Source: Desulfovibrio ferrophilus (GTDB lineage Bacteria; Desulfobacterota; Desulfovibrionia; Desulfovibrionales; Desulfovibrionaceae). From it: DNA of 64,000 nucleotides. Each line of letters starts with the position of its first letter. The stretch's first letter is position 1. A program made the position numbers and the translations under genes. The stretch covers positions 1,225,501 through 1,289,500 of the forward strand of contig NZ_AP017378.1 of assembly GCF_003966735.1 (NCBI RefSeq), given 5' to 3'. The notes under the pieces were generated by a model. That model was not told where the DNA came from, did not search any database, and saw nothing but the letters and a program-made list of their open reading frames with translations. Of this stretch, positions 37,683-47,903 are shown piece after piece.

Positions 37683-38291
37683 CTACACATCCTGACGATG
37701 CTGCAACGACTGCCGTAAAGTTTCGCGGTCAATGTATTTGACCTCGGCACCCAGTGGAATGCCCTGAGCCAACCGGCTGATCTTGACCCCGGGGAAACGG
37801 CGCTCCACCAGGTCCTTGATGAACGATGCGGTGGTTTCGGCCTCCAGGGTTGTGCCCAAAGCCAGAATGATCTCACCGACTTTGCCTTCATCCAGGCGGC
37901 GCACCAAACGGTCCACCTCAAGGGTACTGGAGGAGACATTCGCCAAGGGTTCCAGCAGGCCACCCAAGACCAGGTATTTGCCCTTGTAGAAACCGCCCTC
38001 TTCGATAGTCAGCAGGCTGTCCCATTCGGCCACAACCATGAGCTGTGAATCATCACGCCCAGGATTGGCGCAAATGCAGCAGGGGTTGCAGTCGGACAGA
38101 CTGGCACAACGCTCACAAAAAAAGAGTTTCTCACGCAATTCCAGAATGCTCTGGCCCAAGCCCTGTGCTTTGGGCATGGGCCACTTGAGCAATTCCAAAG
38201 CGGCACGCAAGGCGCTTTTGGGGCCGAGTCCGGGCAATTTGGATAATTGATCCACCACCACCCGGAGTGCTTCAGGAAGCTGATCCTGCAT
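37683..38291 (-). CDS. recR: Recombination protein RecR
   Basis: Clamp-like recombination mediator of the RecFOR pathway, 202 residues. It has an HhH region (LSKLPGLGPKSALRAALELL), a C4 zinc finger (CERCASLSDCNPCCIC) and a Toprim domain with the acidic residues in AEWDSLLTIE and ALGTTLEAE. AGGGCT precedes ATG 38291. It follows ybaB by 8 bases in the conserved order dnaX-ybaB-recR. Confidence 0.96.
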   Translation of the reverse strand: MQDQLPEALRVVVDQLSKLPGLGPKSALRAALELLKWPMPKAQGLGQSILELREKLFFCERCASLSDCNPCCICANPGRDDSQLMVVAEWDSLLTIEEGGFYKGKYLVLGGLLEPLANVSSSTLEVDRLVRRLDEGKVGEIILALGTTLEAETTASFIKDLVERRFPGVKISRLAQGIPLGAEVKYIDRETLRQSLQHRQDV

Positions 38292-38299
38292 GCGAAGCC

Positions 38300-38611
38300 C
38301 TAGAAGATTCCCGGAATATTGATACCGCCAGTCAGGCCTTTCATCTCGGATTCAGCAAAATCCTTGCCCTTTTTCACGGCTTCGTTGACTGCGGCCAGAA
38401 CCAGATCCTGCAGCATGTCCACGTCTTCGGGATCGATCACGGAAGGATCAATTTTCACGGACTTGACCACGCCACTGCAAGTGGCTTCCACGGTCACCAT
38501 ACCGCCACCGCTAGAGGCCTCGACAACCTTGTCTTCCATCTCTTCCTGCAGTTTCTGCATTTTTTTCTGCATCATCTGCGCCTGACGGACCATATCGTTC
38601 ATACCACGCAT
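38300..38611 (-). CDS. ybaB: YbaB/EbfC nucleoid-associated protein
   Basis: A 103-residue DNA-binding dimer of the YbaB/EbfC family. The N-terminal helix is rich in Met, Lys and Gln (MVRQAQMMQKKMQKLQEEM); the strand region is TVEATCSGVVKSVKIDPSV. AGGAGATTGAT precedes ATG 38611. It lies between dnaX and recR, its usual position. Confidence 0.95.
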   Translation of the reverse strand: MRGMNDMVRQAQMMQKKMQKLQEEMEDKVVEASSGGGMVTVEATCSGVVKSVKIDPSVIDPEDVDMLQDLVLAAVNEAVKKGKDFAESEMKGLTGGINIPGIF

Positions 38612-38662
38612 ATCAATCTCCTTGTCTGTGCTGTCGTTTCAAAGGTGTCGGAGCACCTTTCC

Positions 38663-40396
38663 CTAATCTTCTTTCGCGGGCCGCACATCCACGATGCGCG
38701 CATCAAAGCCTTCCATCACGGCTTCAACCAAAGGATGCTTGGTGGCATCCTTACGAAGCTCCTTATGATTGACCTGCTTCTTTTCCGGTGCCGTGCACTG
38801 CACTTCCACACCGGGCCCGAAATATTCATGTGCCAGTCTGGTCAGGGTATGGAAGGCCTCGCCACGCTTAATCTGCTCCATATGCAGCCGACTGACGCAT
38901 TCCAGAATGACCCTTCCGTCCTCAATGACTGCATGCGCTTGTTGCAGGCCGTTGATCCCCTGTCCGGTTTTATCCTGCACTTCCGCCGCATAGCCCAGAA
39001 ACCCTTTCCAGGTCTTGGGACCATCTACGACAGGGACGCCGTGCCCAGCCCCTGAGTCTTCCTCCGCAGGTGCAGGATCGGAATCCTGGTTCCCTGAAGT
39101 CGCTGCTGAGTCAGGAGCAGAAGCTGGTGCCGGGGCAGCAGGGGCCGAACGCCTGGGTGGAGCCTGCTCCATGGATTCATAGGCTGGGTGAGCCGAGTCA
39201 TGCAGGGGAACCGGAGTCGACTGCCGCACCGGGGTCGAAGCTGCTGGCGGCCCTGGAGCTGCCGGTGCCTGCCCTGTGGAGGCAATACTCTCCAGAGGCA
39301 TCAGTCTGGGCAAATAGGCCAGATTGAGAAGCAGGAGTTCCAGAGCCAACGCAGGTTCCACGCTGGATTTGACCCGTTGCTGACCTTCCAGCGTCAACTG
39401 CCAGCAGGCATGGATATGCGCCAGACTGAACCGTCCTGACCACTCACGCCACTGATCGGCCTCTTCTCCGGGCACATCCAAAACATCCATGGCCTTGTCG
39501 CCAGCCTGAGCCAGCAAAAACATATTGCGCCAGCACTCGGTCAATTCGCGCAAAAAGAATCCCAGATCCAGTCCCTGATCCAGCACCTCTCGCAAAATGC
39601 GTGAAACGCCTACACAATCCTGTCCCTGCACCGCTTCCAGCAGGCGGAACATGATATCGCGGCCGGCCAGCCCCAGAACTTGGCGCACATCGGAAGCGGT
39701 CAACCGCTCACTGCCCAAGGCCAAGACCTGCCCCATCAGCGACATGGAGTCTCGCACACTACCTGCGCCACGGCGGGCAAGGAGCAGCACGGCATCCTCG
39801 TCAAACGGCAGGGATTCCTTTTCCAGGATGCTGGTCAGATGCTCTTCCAGTTCCTTCTGAGTCAAACGCTGATAGGTATAATGCTGGCAACGGGAAATGA
39901 TGGTGGCCGGAAACTTGTGCGGTTCCGTGGTGGCCATGATGAAGGTCGCGTGAGGCGGCGGTTCCTCCAGGGTCTTCAACAAGGCGTTGAAAGCACCCTT
40001 GGAGAGCATGTGCGCCTCGTCGATGATGAAGACCTTGTAGCGACAGTCAATGGGCGCAAAGCCCACGTCTTCCTTCAGGGAACGAACGTTGTCCACACCG
40101 GTGTGGGACGCACCATCGATCTCGGCCACATCCACGGCGGCTCCGGCCTGAATCTGGCGACAATGGCTGCATTGGTTGCAGGGCTCAGCGGTAGGTCCGT
40201 TCTCGCAGTTAATGGCCTTGGCGAAGATACGGGCGATGGTAGTCTTGCCCACGCCTCGAGTGCCGGAAAAGAGATAGGCCGGCGCCACGGTATCGGTCTG
40301 AGCCGCCCGCGACAAAATGGCCTTGATCATCTCCTGCCCAGCGACTTCGGAAAACAGCTGCGGGCGATACTTGTGCGTCAGATGCGACTGGCTCAT
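38663..40396 (-). CDS. dnaX: DNA polymerase III subunit tau/gamma
   Basis: Clamp-loader ATPase, 577 residues. It begins LTHKYRPQLFSEVAGQE, with Walker A GTRGVGKTT, zinc-binding cysteines around CNQCSHC, Walker B IIDEAHMLS and the sensor SRC motif (ISRCQHY). A Pro/Ala-rich linker (roughly residues 370-470) precedes the C-terminal polymerase-binding domain. No slippery heptamer suggesting a programmed frameshift was seen, so gamma may not be made this way. ATG 40396 is preferred over GTG 40420 because it matches the family N-terminus; the ribosome binding site is weak. Confidence 0.95.
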   Translation of the reverse strand: MSQSHLTHKYRPQLFSEVAGQEMIKAILSRAAQTDTVAPAYLFSGTRGVGKTTIARIFAKAINCENGPTAEPCNQCSHCRQIQAGAAVDVAEIDGASHTGVDNVRSLKEDVGFAPIDCRYKVFIIDEAHMLSKGAFNALLKTLEEPPPHATFIMATTEPHKFPATIISRCQHYTYQRLTQKELEEHLTSILEKESLPFDEDAVLLLARRGAGSVRDSMSLMGQVLALGSERLTASDVRQVLGLAGRDIMFRLLEAVQGQDCVGVSRILREVLDQGLDLGFFLRELTECWRNMFLLAQAGDKAMDVLDVPGEEADQWREWSGRFSLAHIHACWQLTLEGQQRVKSSVEPALALELLLLNLAYLPRLMPLESIASTGQAPAAPGPPAASTPVRQSTPVPLHDSAHPAYESMEQAPPRRSAPAAPAPASAPDSAATSGNQDSDPAPAEEDSGAGHGVPVVDGPKTWKGFLGYAAEVQDKTGQGINGLQQAHAVIEDGRVILECVSRLHMEQIKRGEAFHTLTRLAHEYFGPGVEVQCTAPEKKQVNHKELRKDATKHPLVEAVMEGFDARIVDVRPAKED

Positions 40397-40476
40397 GGCG
40401 TCCCGGAATCCTCGCCGCACCGAACCGAATCGGTACGGCGAGGTCGTGTTAATGGCGAATCAGGTCGTGTATCGAT

Positions 40477-41400
40477 CTAGACAGAATACTTATCAAGCCA
40501 GGAATCGTACTTGGGGTTCTCGCCCTTGACGACCTTGAAGTATTCCTTCTGCAAGTGCTTGGCCACGGGACCGGCCTTGCCCTCGCCGATCTCACGGCGA
40601 TCAACCTCTCGGATGGGGGTTACTTCGGCGGCAGTGCCACAGAAGAAAGCCTCGTCCGAGGTGTACAACTCGTCGCGGGTAAAGCGCTGTTCGATGATTT
40701 CGTAGCCAAGGTCCTTGGCAAGGGTGATCAAACTATTGCGGGTCAGACCGTCCAGCACACTGGTCAGCGGAGTGGTCTTGATCTTGCCGCCGCGCACGAT
40801 GAAGATGTTCTCACCGGTCGCCTCGGACACGTAGCCCGCAGTATCCAGCATCAGAGCCTCGTCATAGCCATCAGCCACGGCTTCGCGCTTGGCCAGGATG
40901 GAGTTGACGTAATTGCCCACGGTCTTGGCCTTGGTCATCATCACGTTGACGTGATGGCGGGTGAAGGTGGAGGTCTTCACGCGGATGCCCTTTTCCAGGG
41001 CGTCTTCACCCAGATAGGCTCCCCAAGGCCAGGTGGCGATGATGGTTTGAATGGGGTTGTTGCCGGGATGAACTCCCATCACACCTTCACCAATGAAGGA
41101 CAGAGGACGGATATAGCCCTCTTCCAGCTTATTGACCTTTAGGGTTTCAAGCACGGCGTCGTAGATCTCGTCGACCGTGAAGGGGATCTTCATCTCCATG
41201 ATCTTGGCGGAGTTGAAATGTCTGACGATGTGCTCGCGCAGGCGGAATACGGCGGACTCGCCGGAAGCGAGTTTGTAGGACCGGATGCCTTCAAATACGC
41301 CGCACCCGTAGTGCAGAGTATGGGTCAGGACATGAACGTTGGCCTCATCCCAGGGGACGAGCTTGCCGTCGAACCAGATTTTTTCGGCTTTCTGGACCAT
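40477..41400 (-). CDS. ilvE: Branched-chain amino acid aminotransferase
   Basis: Class IV PLP-dependent transaminase of 307 residues for Val, Leu and Ile. Recognisable segments are [52 protein letters not shown] and [26 protein letters not shown] supports ATG 41400 rather than the open frame to 41451. A single gene between dnaX and der on the same strand. Confidence 0.95.
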   Translation of the reverse strand: MVQKAEKIWFDGKLVPWDEANVHVLTHTLHYGCGVFEGIRSYKLASGESAVFRLREHIVRHFNSAKIMEMKIPFTVDEIYDAVLETLKVNKLEEGYIRPLSFIGEGVMGVHPGNNPIQTIIATWPWGAYLGEDALEKGIRVKTSTFTRHHVNVMMTKAKTVGNYVNSILAKREAVADGYDEALMLDTAGYVSEATGENIFIVRGGKIKTTPLTSVLDGLTRNSLITLAKDLGYEIIEQRFTRDELYTSDEAFFCGTAAEVTPIREVDRREIGEGKAGPVAKHLQKEYFKVVKGENPKYDSWLDKYSV

Positions 41401-41524
41401 GGAAACTCCCTCTTTGATTCTGATTTGTACATCACGGCAAAGCCTGGGCAAAAGCTCAACTGAGCGTGCCTGGCGGGCAGCTATGAATGCCGCAGGAGCC
41501 TAAGAAAAACCAGCGGGGAGGTCA

Positions 41525-41548
41525 AGAAAAGTCGGGCCCTGGCCCGCG
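41525..41548 (-). terminator. Terminator after der
   Basis: GCGGGC and GCCCG(A)C form a stem with a short loop on the minus strand, followed by TTTTC. It lies directly after the der stop. Confidence 0.6.
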
Positions 41549-41550
41549 TG

Positions 41551-42897
41551 TTACTTCTTGGTTCTCTTCTTGTGTGTGCCCTTGAAGCGAATCAGAATCG
41601 GAGCCATGGTGATGCCCACGAGCTTACGCACCTGATTTTCCAGATAACGGGCGTAGGACGGCGGGATGAGCTTGGAATCGTTCAGGAAGAAGACAAAGGT
41701 TGGCGGCAGAGTGTCGGCCTGAGTCAAATAATAGAACTTGGCGCGGCGGCGCTTGACCACCGGCGGCTGGTGGCGATCAATCACGGCCTGCATGATGCGG
41801 TTCAGTTGACCGGTACCCACACGCAGAGAACATTCCTTGATGATCTTCTCGGCAAGGGGCAACAGTCCACCCAGACCAGCCTTGGTCAGCGCACTGGTAT
41901 AAACCACCGGAGCGTGCTTGATAATGGAAAGTTCCTGGGTGAAATGCTCTTTGAGCTTGTCGAGTTCACCACGGCCGGGAATCAGATCTGTCTTGTTCAC
42001 GGCAACAATGATCGGAGTCTTTTCCCGGTCCAGGAAATTGATCAGCCGCTTATCCTGATGAGATAACGTCTGGGTGCCATCCAGCACCAGCACGGCAACC
42101 TGTGCCTTCTGCGAGGCCTTGAGCGCCTTCATGATGGAGAACTGCTCCAGAGAATCGGTGATCCTGGTGCGACGACGCACACCGGCAGTATCCACGAAGG
42201 TGTACTTCTTGCCCTGGCGCTCAAAGGTCACATCCACGCTATCACGGGTGGTTCCGGCCTTGTCGGAGACAATCATGCGGCGTTCGCCAAGAACGGCATT
42301 GATGAGGGAGGACTTGCCCGCGTTGGGGCGACCGAGCATGGCAATGCGCAAGCCCTGCTTTTCCTCGTCGTAAGCCTCTTCCTCGCTCTCGATGCTGTTG
42401 TCCTTCAGAAATTTTTCAACCCGATCCATCATCTCGTGAATGCCATAGCCATGAGAAGCGGACACGCTGATCATATCCATACCCAAGGCATGGAAATCGG
42501 CGGTCAGGGATTCCTGCTCATGACCATCGACCTTGTTGACCACAAGCAGGGTCGGCAGACCGGAGGCACGCAGGTCACGGGCCACACGCTCATCAACGGG
42601 CATTAGTCCCTCGCGGGCATCCACAACCAGCAGTACGGCATTGGCCTCGCCCATGGCTTCGTTGGCCTGATCCATGATGTCGCGTTCGAAATCACCATCG
42701 CCCTCGGGCACAAGGCCGCCGGTATCCACCAGACCGAAAGGCTGGGCTCCGCTCCTGGGGCGCACCAGTCCGTAGATTCGGTCGCGGGTCACGCCGGGCT
42801 GGTCATGGGTGATCGCCTTGTTAGAGCGAATCATCCGATTAAATAGCGTGGACTTACCCACGTTGGGGCGTCCGATAAGAGCGATGGTAGCAAGCAT
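41551..42897 (-). CDS. der: Ribosome-assembly GTPase Der (EngA)
   Basis: Tandem GTPase for 50S subunit assembly, 448 residues. Two G1 motifs are present, GRPNVGKST near residue 9 and GRPNAGKSS in the second domain, with both G3 (DTGG, DTAG) and G4 (NKVD, NKTD) motifs, and a C-terminal KH-like domain ending in a basic KGTHKKRTKK tail. ATG 42897 has only a weak GGAAC upstream. Flanked by terminator-like hairpins, it appears monocistronic. Confidence 0.96.
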   Translation of the reverse strand: MLATIALIGRPNVGKSTLFNRMIRSNKAITHDQPGVTRDRIYGLVRPRSGAQPFGLVDTGGLVPEGDGDFERDIMDQANEAMGEANAVLLVVDAREGLMPVDERVARDLRASGLPTLLVVNKVDGHEQESLTADFHALGMDMISVSASHGYGIHEMMDRVEKFLKDNSIESEEEAYDEEKQGLRIAMLGRPNAGKSSLINAVLGERRMIVSDKAGTTRDSVDVTFERQGKKYTFVDTAGVRRRTRITDSLEQFSIMKALKASQKAQVAVLVLDGTQTLSHQDKRLINFLDREKTPIIVAVNKTDLIPGRGELDKLKEHFTQELSIIKHAPVVYTSALTKAGLGGLLPLAEKIIKECSLRVGTGQLNRIMQAVIDRHQPPVVKRRRAKFYYLTQADTLPPTFVFFLNDSKLIPPSYARYLENQVRKLVGITMAPILIRFKGTHKKRTKK

Positions 42898-42939
42898 GAT
42901 GGTTCCGTTGTACTGGATTTTCAGGGGATTTGGAATGCG

Positions 42940-42983
42940 AAAACGCGGGCCCGGCGAGGAATATCATCCCAACCGGCCCGCGT
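42940..42983 (-). terminator. Terminator after mtnA
   Basis: Read leftward, CGCGGGCCGG pairs with CCGGGCCCGCG (one bulge) across about 18 bases and is followed by TTTT. It separates mtnA from der. Confidence 0.65.
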
Positions 42984-43047
42984 ATCTATACGCTATCGGC
43001 CCATTGCGCAAGTAAAATACAACATGGGCATTATAAAATTATCGAAT

Positions 43048-44100
<1,053 letters not shown>

Positions 44101-44117
44101 TCGCTTGCTCCTTTGTC

Positions 44118-44238
44118 GGCTGCTGAAAAACACGTGTCTGCGGTGTTGCTTCAAACACATCAAACCCTCATGTATTCACAGATACATTTCAGCCTTGATG
44201 TGTTCTCGCGCCTACCATCCACGCATTTTTGAACAGCC
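44118..44238 (+). repeat. Long-hairpin intergenic repeat, copy B
   Basis: A 121-bp element with ends GGCTGCTGAAAAA and TTTTTGAACAGCC. The centre reads ACACATCAA, ATGTAT, a short loop, ATACAT, then TTGATGTGT, a nested hairpin. The start resembles copy A (CACGT then TGCGG) and the centre aligns with copy C (ATCAAA, TGTAT, ATAC, GCCTTGAT). It lies in the mtnA leader. Confidence 0.75.
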
Positions 44239-44255
44239 AGGCTCTTTGGTCATTC

Positions 44256-44279
44256 TAAAAAGGGGCCAACCGGCCCCTT
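44256..44279 (-). terminator. Rho-independent terminator after gatB
   Basis: AAGGGGCC and GGCCCCTT flank a short loop, with a T-run on the minus strand. It lies about 250 bases past the gatB stop and should stop leftward transcription before mtnA. Confidence 0.75.
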
Positions 44280-44435
44280 GAAATAATCTCATAATCAGTC
44301 GCTATTGCAGCCTCATGACGACAACCCTAGGCTTTCATAAAAAAATCAACAAAACCAACTTTCCACCCAAGGCGTTCAGCAACCATTCCTCTTAGCACTG
44401 CGGATTGTTCAGTTGGTGCCGGATGCAAGGCGTAA

Positions 44436-44488
44436 GCAGGATTCGAGATCGATGCGTATCAAAACATACGTGAGATTTCGAATCCTGC
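44436..44488. repeat. Long imperfect palindrome, second type
   Basis: GCAGGATTCGA (44436-44446) pairs with TCGAATCCTGC (44478-44488). Inside, CGTAT (44455-44459) pairs with ATACG (44466-44470). The hexamer GGTGCC recurs on both sides (44415 and 44506). It differs in sequence from copies A to C but shares the nested two-arm layout. Confidence 0.6.
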
Positions 44489-44527
44489 GTGACAACAAAG
44501 CAGACGGTGCCAAATGGGCAGTCCGCC

Positions 44528-45961
44528 CTAATTCAACTTCTCGTTGAGAAGTTGATTGGCCAACTTGGGATTAGCCTGCCCCTTGGTCTTGCGCATGATC
44601 TGCCCGACAAAGAAACCCATGAGCTTTTTCTTGCCACCCCGGAAGGCCTCGGCCTCGGACGGATTCTCGGCAATGACCTCGTCCACGGCGATTTCCAGTG
44701 CTCCGGTGTCGGAGATCTGCACCAAGCCCTTGTCCTTGACGTAGGCTTCGGGATCGCCGCCCTGCTCGAAGAGTTCCTTGAAAACCTTTTGCCCCACCTT
44801 CTGGTTGATGGAGCCTTCGTCCACAATTCTGACCAACGTCCCAAAGTCCTTGGGAGCCAAGCCACAATCGGCCACGGAGCAGACGTTGTCGTTCAACATG
44901 CGGCGCATGTCGGACATCATCCAGTTGGCAACCTTCTTGGGATTGTCGAAGCCCTCAATAGCAGCTTCATAATACTCGGCCAACGCACGATCAGCGGTCA
45001 AGACCTCGGCATCAGAGGCTGGCAGGCCGTACTGTTCCATGAACCGAGCGAACTTGGCTTCGGGCAGCTCGGGCAACGAGGCACCTATTTCATCCACCCA
45101 GGTCTGTTCCAGTACCAATGGCACCAGATCCGGATCCGGGAAATAGCGATAGTCGTGGGCCTCTTCCTTGCCACGCATGGCATGGGTCGTGCCCGCGTCA
45201 GCATCATAGAGCCGAGTTTGCTGCACTACAGCCTCACCATCATCCACCAAGTCTTCCTGACGTTCGATCTCATAGGCAATAGCCCGGCGCACATTACGGA
45301 ACGAGTTCATGTTCTTCAGCTCGGTACGAGTACCAAGCTCCTTCTGCCCCACAGGACGGATGGAAATATTGGCGTCGCAACGGAAGGAGCCTTCGTCCAT
45401 ATTGCCGTCGCAGATGCCCAAGTACAGCAGAATGGCGTGCAGCTTGCGCAGGTAGGCCTCGGCTTCCTCCGGGCTGCTCATGTCCGGCTCGCTGACAATC
45501 TCGATCAGTGGCGTACTGGCACGGTTCAGGTCCACAAAACTGGCATTCTCAGCCTGGGAGTGAATGGATTTTCCGGCGTCAGCTTCCATGTGAATGCGCG
45601 TGACTCCAACGGTCTTCTTGCCGCCCTTCTCGGTCTCGATGTCGATTTTGCCATGCTCGGCAATGGGCAACTCGAACTGCGAGATTTGATACCCCATGGG
45701 CAGGTCGGGATAAAAATAGTTCTTGCGGGCGAACACATTCTTCAGGTTCACGGAACAGCCCGTAGCCAATGCCATGCGGGTGGCATACTCCACGGCCCGC
45801 TCATTGATAACGGGCAACGCGCCAGGCATGCCGGAGCACACGGGGCAAACGTTGGAGTTGGGCTCTTTGCCGAACTCGGTAGAGCAGGAACAAAACAGCT
45901 TGGACTTGGTCTTCAGCTGGGCATGGACCTCGAGGCCGATAACGGCTTCGTACTGGGGCAT
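44528..45961 (-). CDS. gatB: Aspartyl/glutamyl-tRNA amidotransferase subunit B
   Basis: tRNA-binding kinase subunit of GatCAB, which converts misacylated Glu-tRNA(Gln)/Asp-tRNA(Asn); 477 residues. The N-terminal [19 protein letters not shown], the cysteine pair in [13 protein letters not shown] and the C-terminal YqeY-like domain are present. AAGGTGATCCC precedes ATG 45961. GatA and GatC genes are not in the neighbourhood. Confidence 0.96.
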   Translation of the reverse strand: MPQYEAVIGLEVHAQLKTKSKLFCSCSTEFGKEPNSNVCPVCSGMPGALPVINERAVEYATRMALATGCSVNLKNVFARKNYFYPDLPMGYQISQFELPIAEHGKIDIETEKGGKKTVGVTRIHMEADAGKSIHSQAENASFVDLNRASTPLIEIVSEPDMSSPEEAEAYLRKLHAILLYLGICDGNMDEGSFRCDANISIRPVGQKELGTRTELKNMNSFRNVRRAIAYEIERQEDLVDDGEAVVQQTRLYDADAGTTHAMRGKEEAHDYRYFPDPDLVPLVLEQTWVDEIGASLPELPEAKFARFMEQYGLPASDAEVLTADRALAEYYEAAIEGFDNPKKVANWMMSDMRRMLNDNVCSVADCGLAPKDFGTLVRIVDEGSINQKVGQKVFKELFEQGGDPEAYVKDKGLVQISDTGALEIAVDEVIAENPSEAEAFRGGKKKLMGFFVGQIMRKTKGQANPKLANQLLNEKLN

Positions 45962-46008
45962 GGGATCACCTTCGAACGTTCGTTAATTATTCTAAATATT
46001 TGTCGTTA

Positions 46009-46644
46009 CTATTTATTTGCGTACAGCGAAGGATTGAGTTTGGGATCGTTGTACATCTTAAATTGATAATAGACCTTGGGACGCTTGGTTCCGGCAGCGT
46101 ATTCCTCCAGCAGTTCGGAAACGCTGCGGGCCAGATCGTCACGCTGCTCTTCGAGCACCGCCAGTTTGGAACGACAGGAATCCAGATGTTCCTGATCCAC
46201 ATCATCCCGCTCGGTCTGTTCACGCATATGAAAAATTTTCAGGGCAATAATGGACAACCGATCCAAGGCCGTCCCCACGGTCTCGGTATTATAGCGCTCT
46301 GGAGCTTCAGCTGGAATGAGCGGTGATACCAAAGGCACGAGGCAGGCGTCCACCTTCTCGATAAGGTCGTTGCGGCGCTGATTCAGGCCATCGATCCGGC
46401 GCTTGCAATCAGCAATAATCTCAGGGCCGACATCCACGCGTCTGGCTTCGTCTTCCACATGCCAGAGTTGGTAGTTGGCCTGATGCTCGCGGGCTGCCAT
46501 GGCGATCATGACCTGCAAATCTCCTGCAGGAGCAGGTTCGGGCAATTCACCGGGGTCACCTTGATGCCAGGAGTCAACCTGTAGGCCCTGTTCTTCGATG
46601 ATATGGGAAACGGCCTGCTGTATATCGGCCAAAGTCGTGGTCAT
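46009..46644 (-). CDS. DUF4254 family protein
   Basis: A 211-residue, mostly helical cytosolic protein matching the DUF4254 pattern (ANYQLWHVEDEARR, IDGLNQRRNDLIEKVD, DRLSIIALKIFHM). Function unknown; relatives often sit near cell-envelope glycan genes. The start ATG 46644 overlaps no gene but follows the mltA stop by only 4 bases, so it is probably cotranscribed with mltA. The open frame extends to 46821, which would run into mltA, and is not used. Confidence 0.85.
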   Translation of the reverse strand: MTTTLADIQQAVSHIIEEQGLQVDSWHQGDPGELPEPAPAGDLQVMIAMAAREHQANYQLWHVEDEARRVDVGPEIIADCKRRIDGLNQRRNDLIEKVDACLVPLVSPLIPAEAPERYNTETVGTALDRLSIIALKIFHMREQTERDDVDQEHLDSCRSKLAVLEEQRDDLARSVSELLEEYAAGTKRPKVYYQFKMYNDPKLNPSLYANK

Positions 46645-46648
46645 ATGT

Positions 46649-47845
46649 TCAGTTCTCCTCTCGGATGAGTATGAGATGGACGCTTGCACGGGTTTTGATA
46701 TGCCCGGCGAAATATTCGACGTCGGTACCGCTACCGCAATAATAATCGATGCGCGTGCCCTTGATAGCTCCACCCTTGTCCTGCGCCAGGCCGATTCCCG
46801 ATACCGGACGGCCAAGGCCACCGGGAGTTTCGGGGGGCATCAGAGTCTGGAAGGCTAACACCGAGCCCAAAGGCAGGAACTTCGGGTCTGTAGCCATGCT
46901 GACTCGCGGCGTCAACAGTTTGCCCATGGCGCCATAGGGTCCGTCGTCACCCAAACGAAAGAAAACATAGCTCGGGTTGGTGGACAGCAACTCGGGGACG
47001 TCCTCGGGGTGTTCTGCCAAAAAATCCCGAATCACTTTCATGCTCATGCCTTCAAGGGGCAACAAGCCACGATCCGCCAACACTCGCCCCAGACTCACAT
47101 ACTTGTGCCCGTTCTTCCCCGCATAGAGGACATGACGCGTGCTGCCATCGGGAAACATCAGCAGCCCGGAGCCCTGGATATGCAAAAAGAAAACATCCGT
47201 CAGATCACGTACCCAGGCAATTTCCAACCCCTGGCCTTCCAGAGCCCCTTCAAAGTCGATGGCCTTGCGCCCATGATAGGGAACGGCCTTGCCATTCTCG
47301 ACGCGATACACAAGCTTCTGCCCTTCCCAGCGATGATGGAACGACCCAAGGTTCAGCACCTGCATATCATCAGGGATAGCATACAGAGGATAGCTAAATT
47401 CCTCGGTAGGTACTGGGCTGGCCTCCAGATACGGGGCATAATAGCCTGTCATCAGCGGATCTTCGGGACCAATTCTTAGCCATTCAAAGCGTTCAGCCAA
47501 AAGCTCGGGGTGCTCATCCAGCTCGGGCAACACCCGCAAGAGCTCCTCAAGGGTCACTCGCATCCTGTCCCAGGTCACGACCACCCCGTCCTGATGCACG
47601 GCAACACCATCCACAGGACGCGCAGCAACGTATTTCAAGCTGCGTTCCAGACCAGGGCGCAGTTCTTCCCAAGAGGCCAGATTCTGGGTCTGTGGATCCA
47701 GCATCCTGGCCAGGGTTCGCGCGCTAGGGGTAGAAATCGAATCCAGCGGAGGCGGAACCCTGCCCGGACAACCTGCCAGACATGCCGCCAGAGACACGGC
47801 AATCAGGAACACGACCAATCGGCGCAAAATCTGATCATTATTCAT
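46649..47845 (-). CDS. mltA: Membrane-bound lytic murein transglycosylase A
   Basis: Outer-membrane lipoprotein cleaving peptidoglycan, 398 residues. Signal peptide with lipobox LAGC (Cys near residue 26), MltA domain (DPLMTGYYAPYLEAS), then the 3D-type domain with the catalytic aspartate region GLAQDKGGAIKGTRIDYYCG. AGGAACGACCAA supports ATG 47845; the longer open frame to 48004 lacks a signal peptide at its start. It lies after nadK on the same strand. Confidence 0.93.
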   Translation of the reverse strand: MNNDQILRRLVVFLIAVSLAACLAGCPGRVPPPLDSISTPSARTLARMLDPQTQNLASWEELRPGLERSLKYVAARPVDGVAVHQDGVVVTWDRMRVTLEELLRVLPELDEHPELLAERFEWLRIGPEDPLMTGYYAPYLEASPVPTEEFSYPLYAIPDDMQVLNLGSFHHRWEGQKLVYRVENGKAVPYHGRKAIDFEGALEGQGLEIAWVRDLTDVFFLHIQGSGLLMFPDGSTRHVLYAGKNGHKYVSLGRVLADRGLLPLEGMSMKVIRDFLAEHPEDVPELLSTNPSYVFFRLGDDGPYGAMGKLLTPRVSMATDPKFLPLGSVLAFQTLMPPETPGGLGRPVSGIGLAQDKGGAIKGTRIDYYCGSGTDVEYFAGHIKTRASVHLILIREEN

Positions 47846-47903
47846 TTGGTCGTTCCTAGCAGGAGTTGATGACAAGACACTGTCATGGGATTGCTCTCCG
47901 CCG

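Larger units (their letters stand above)
44101..44527. other. Intergenic region mtnA-gatB with repeats and terminator
   Basis: These 427 bases hold no gene. In order from mtnA they contain hairpin-repeat copy B (44118-44238), the gatB-side terminator (44256-44279), a stretch without visible features (44280-44400) and a second, different long palindrome (44436-44488). Confidence 0.7.

Noticed and set aside
38663-40396. Programmed frameshift in dnaX
   Set aside because: No A-rich slippery heptamer followed by a stem-loop was seen in the linker region.
44489-46066. 525-codon open frame antisense to gatB
   Set aside because: Shadow of gatB with no ribosome binding site; gatB motifs are intact.
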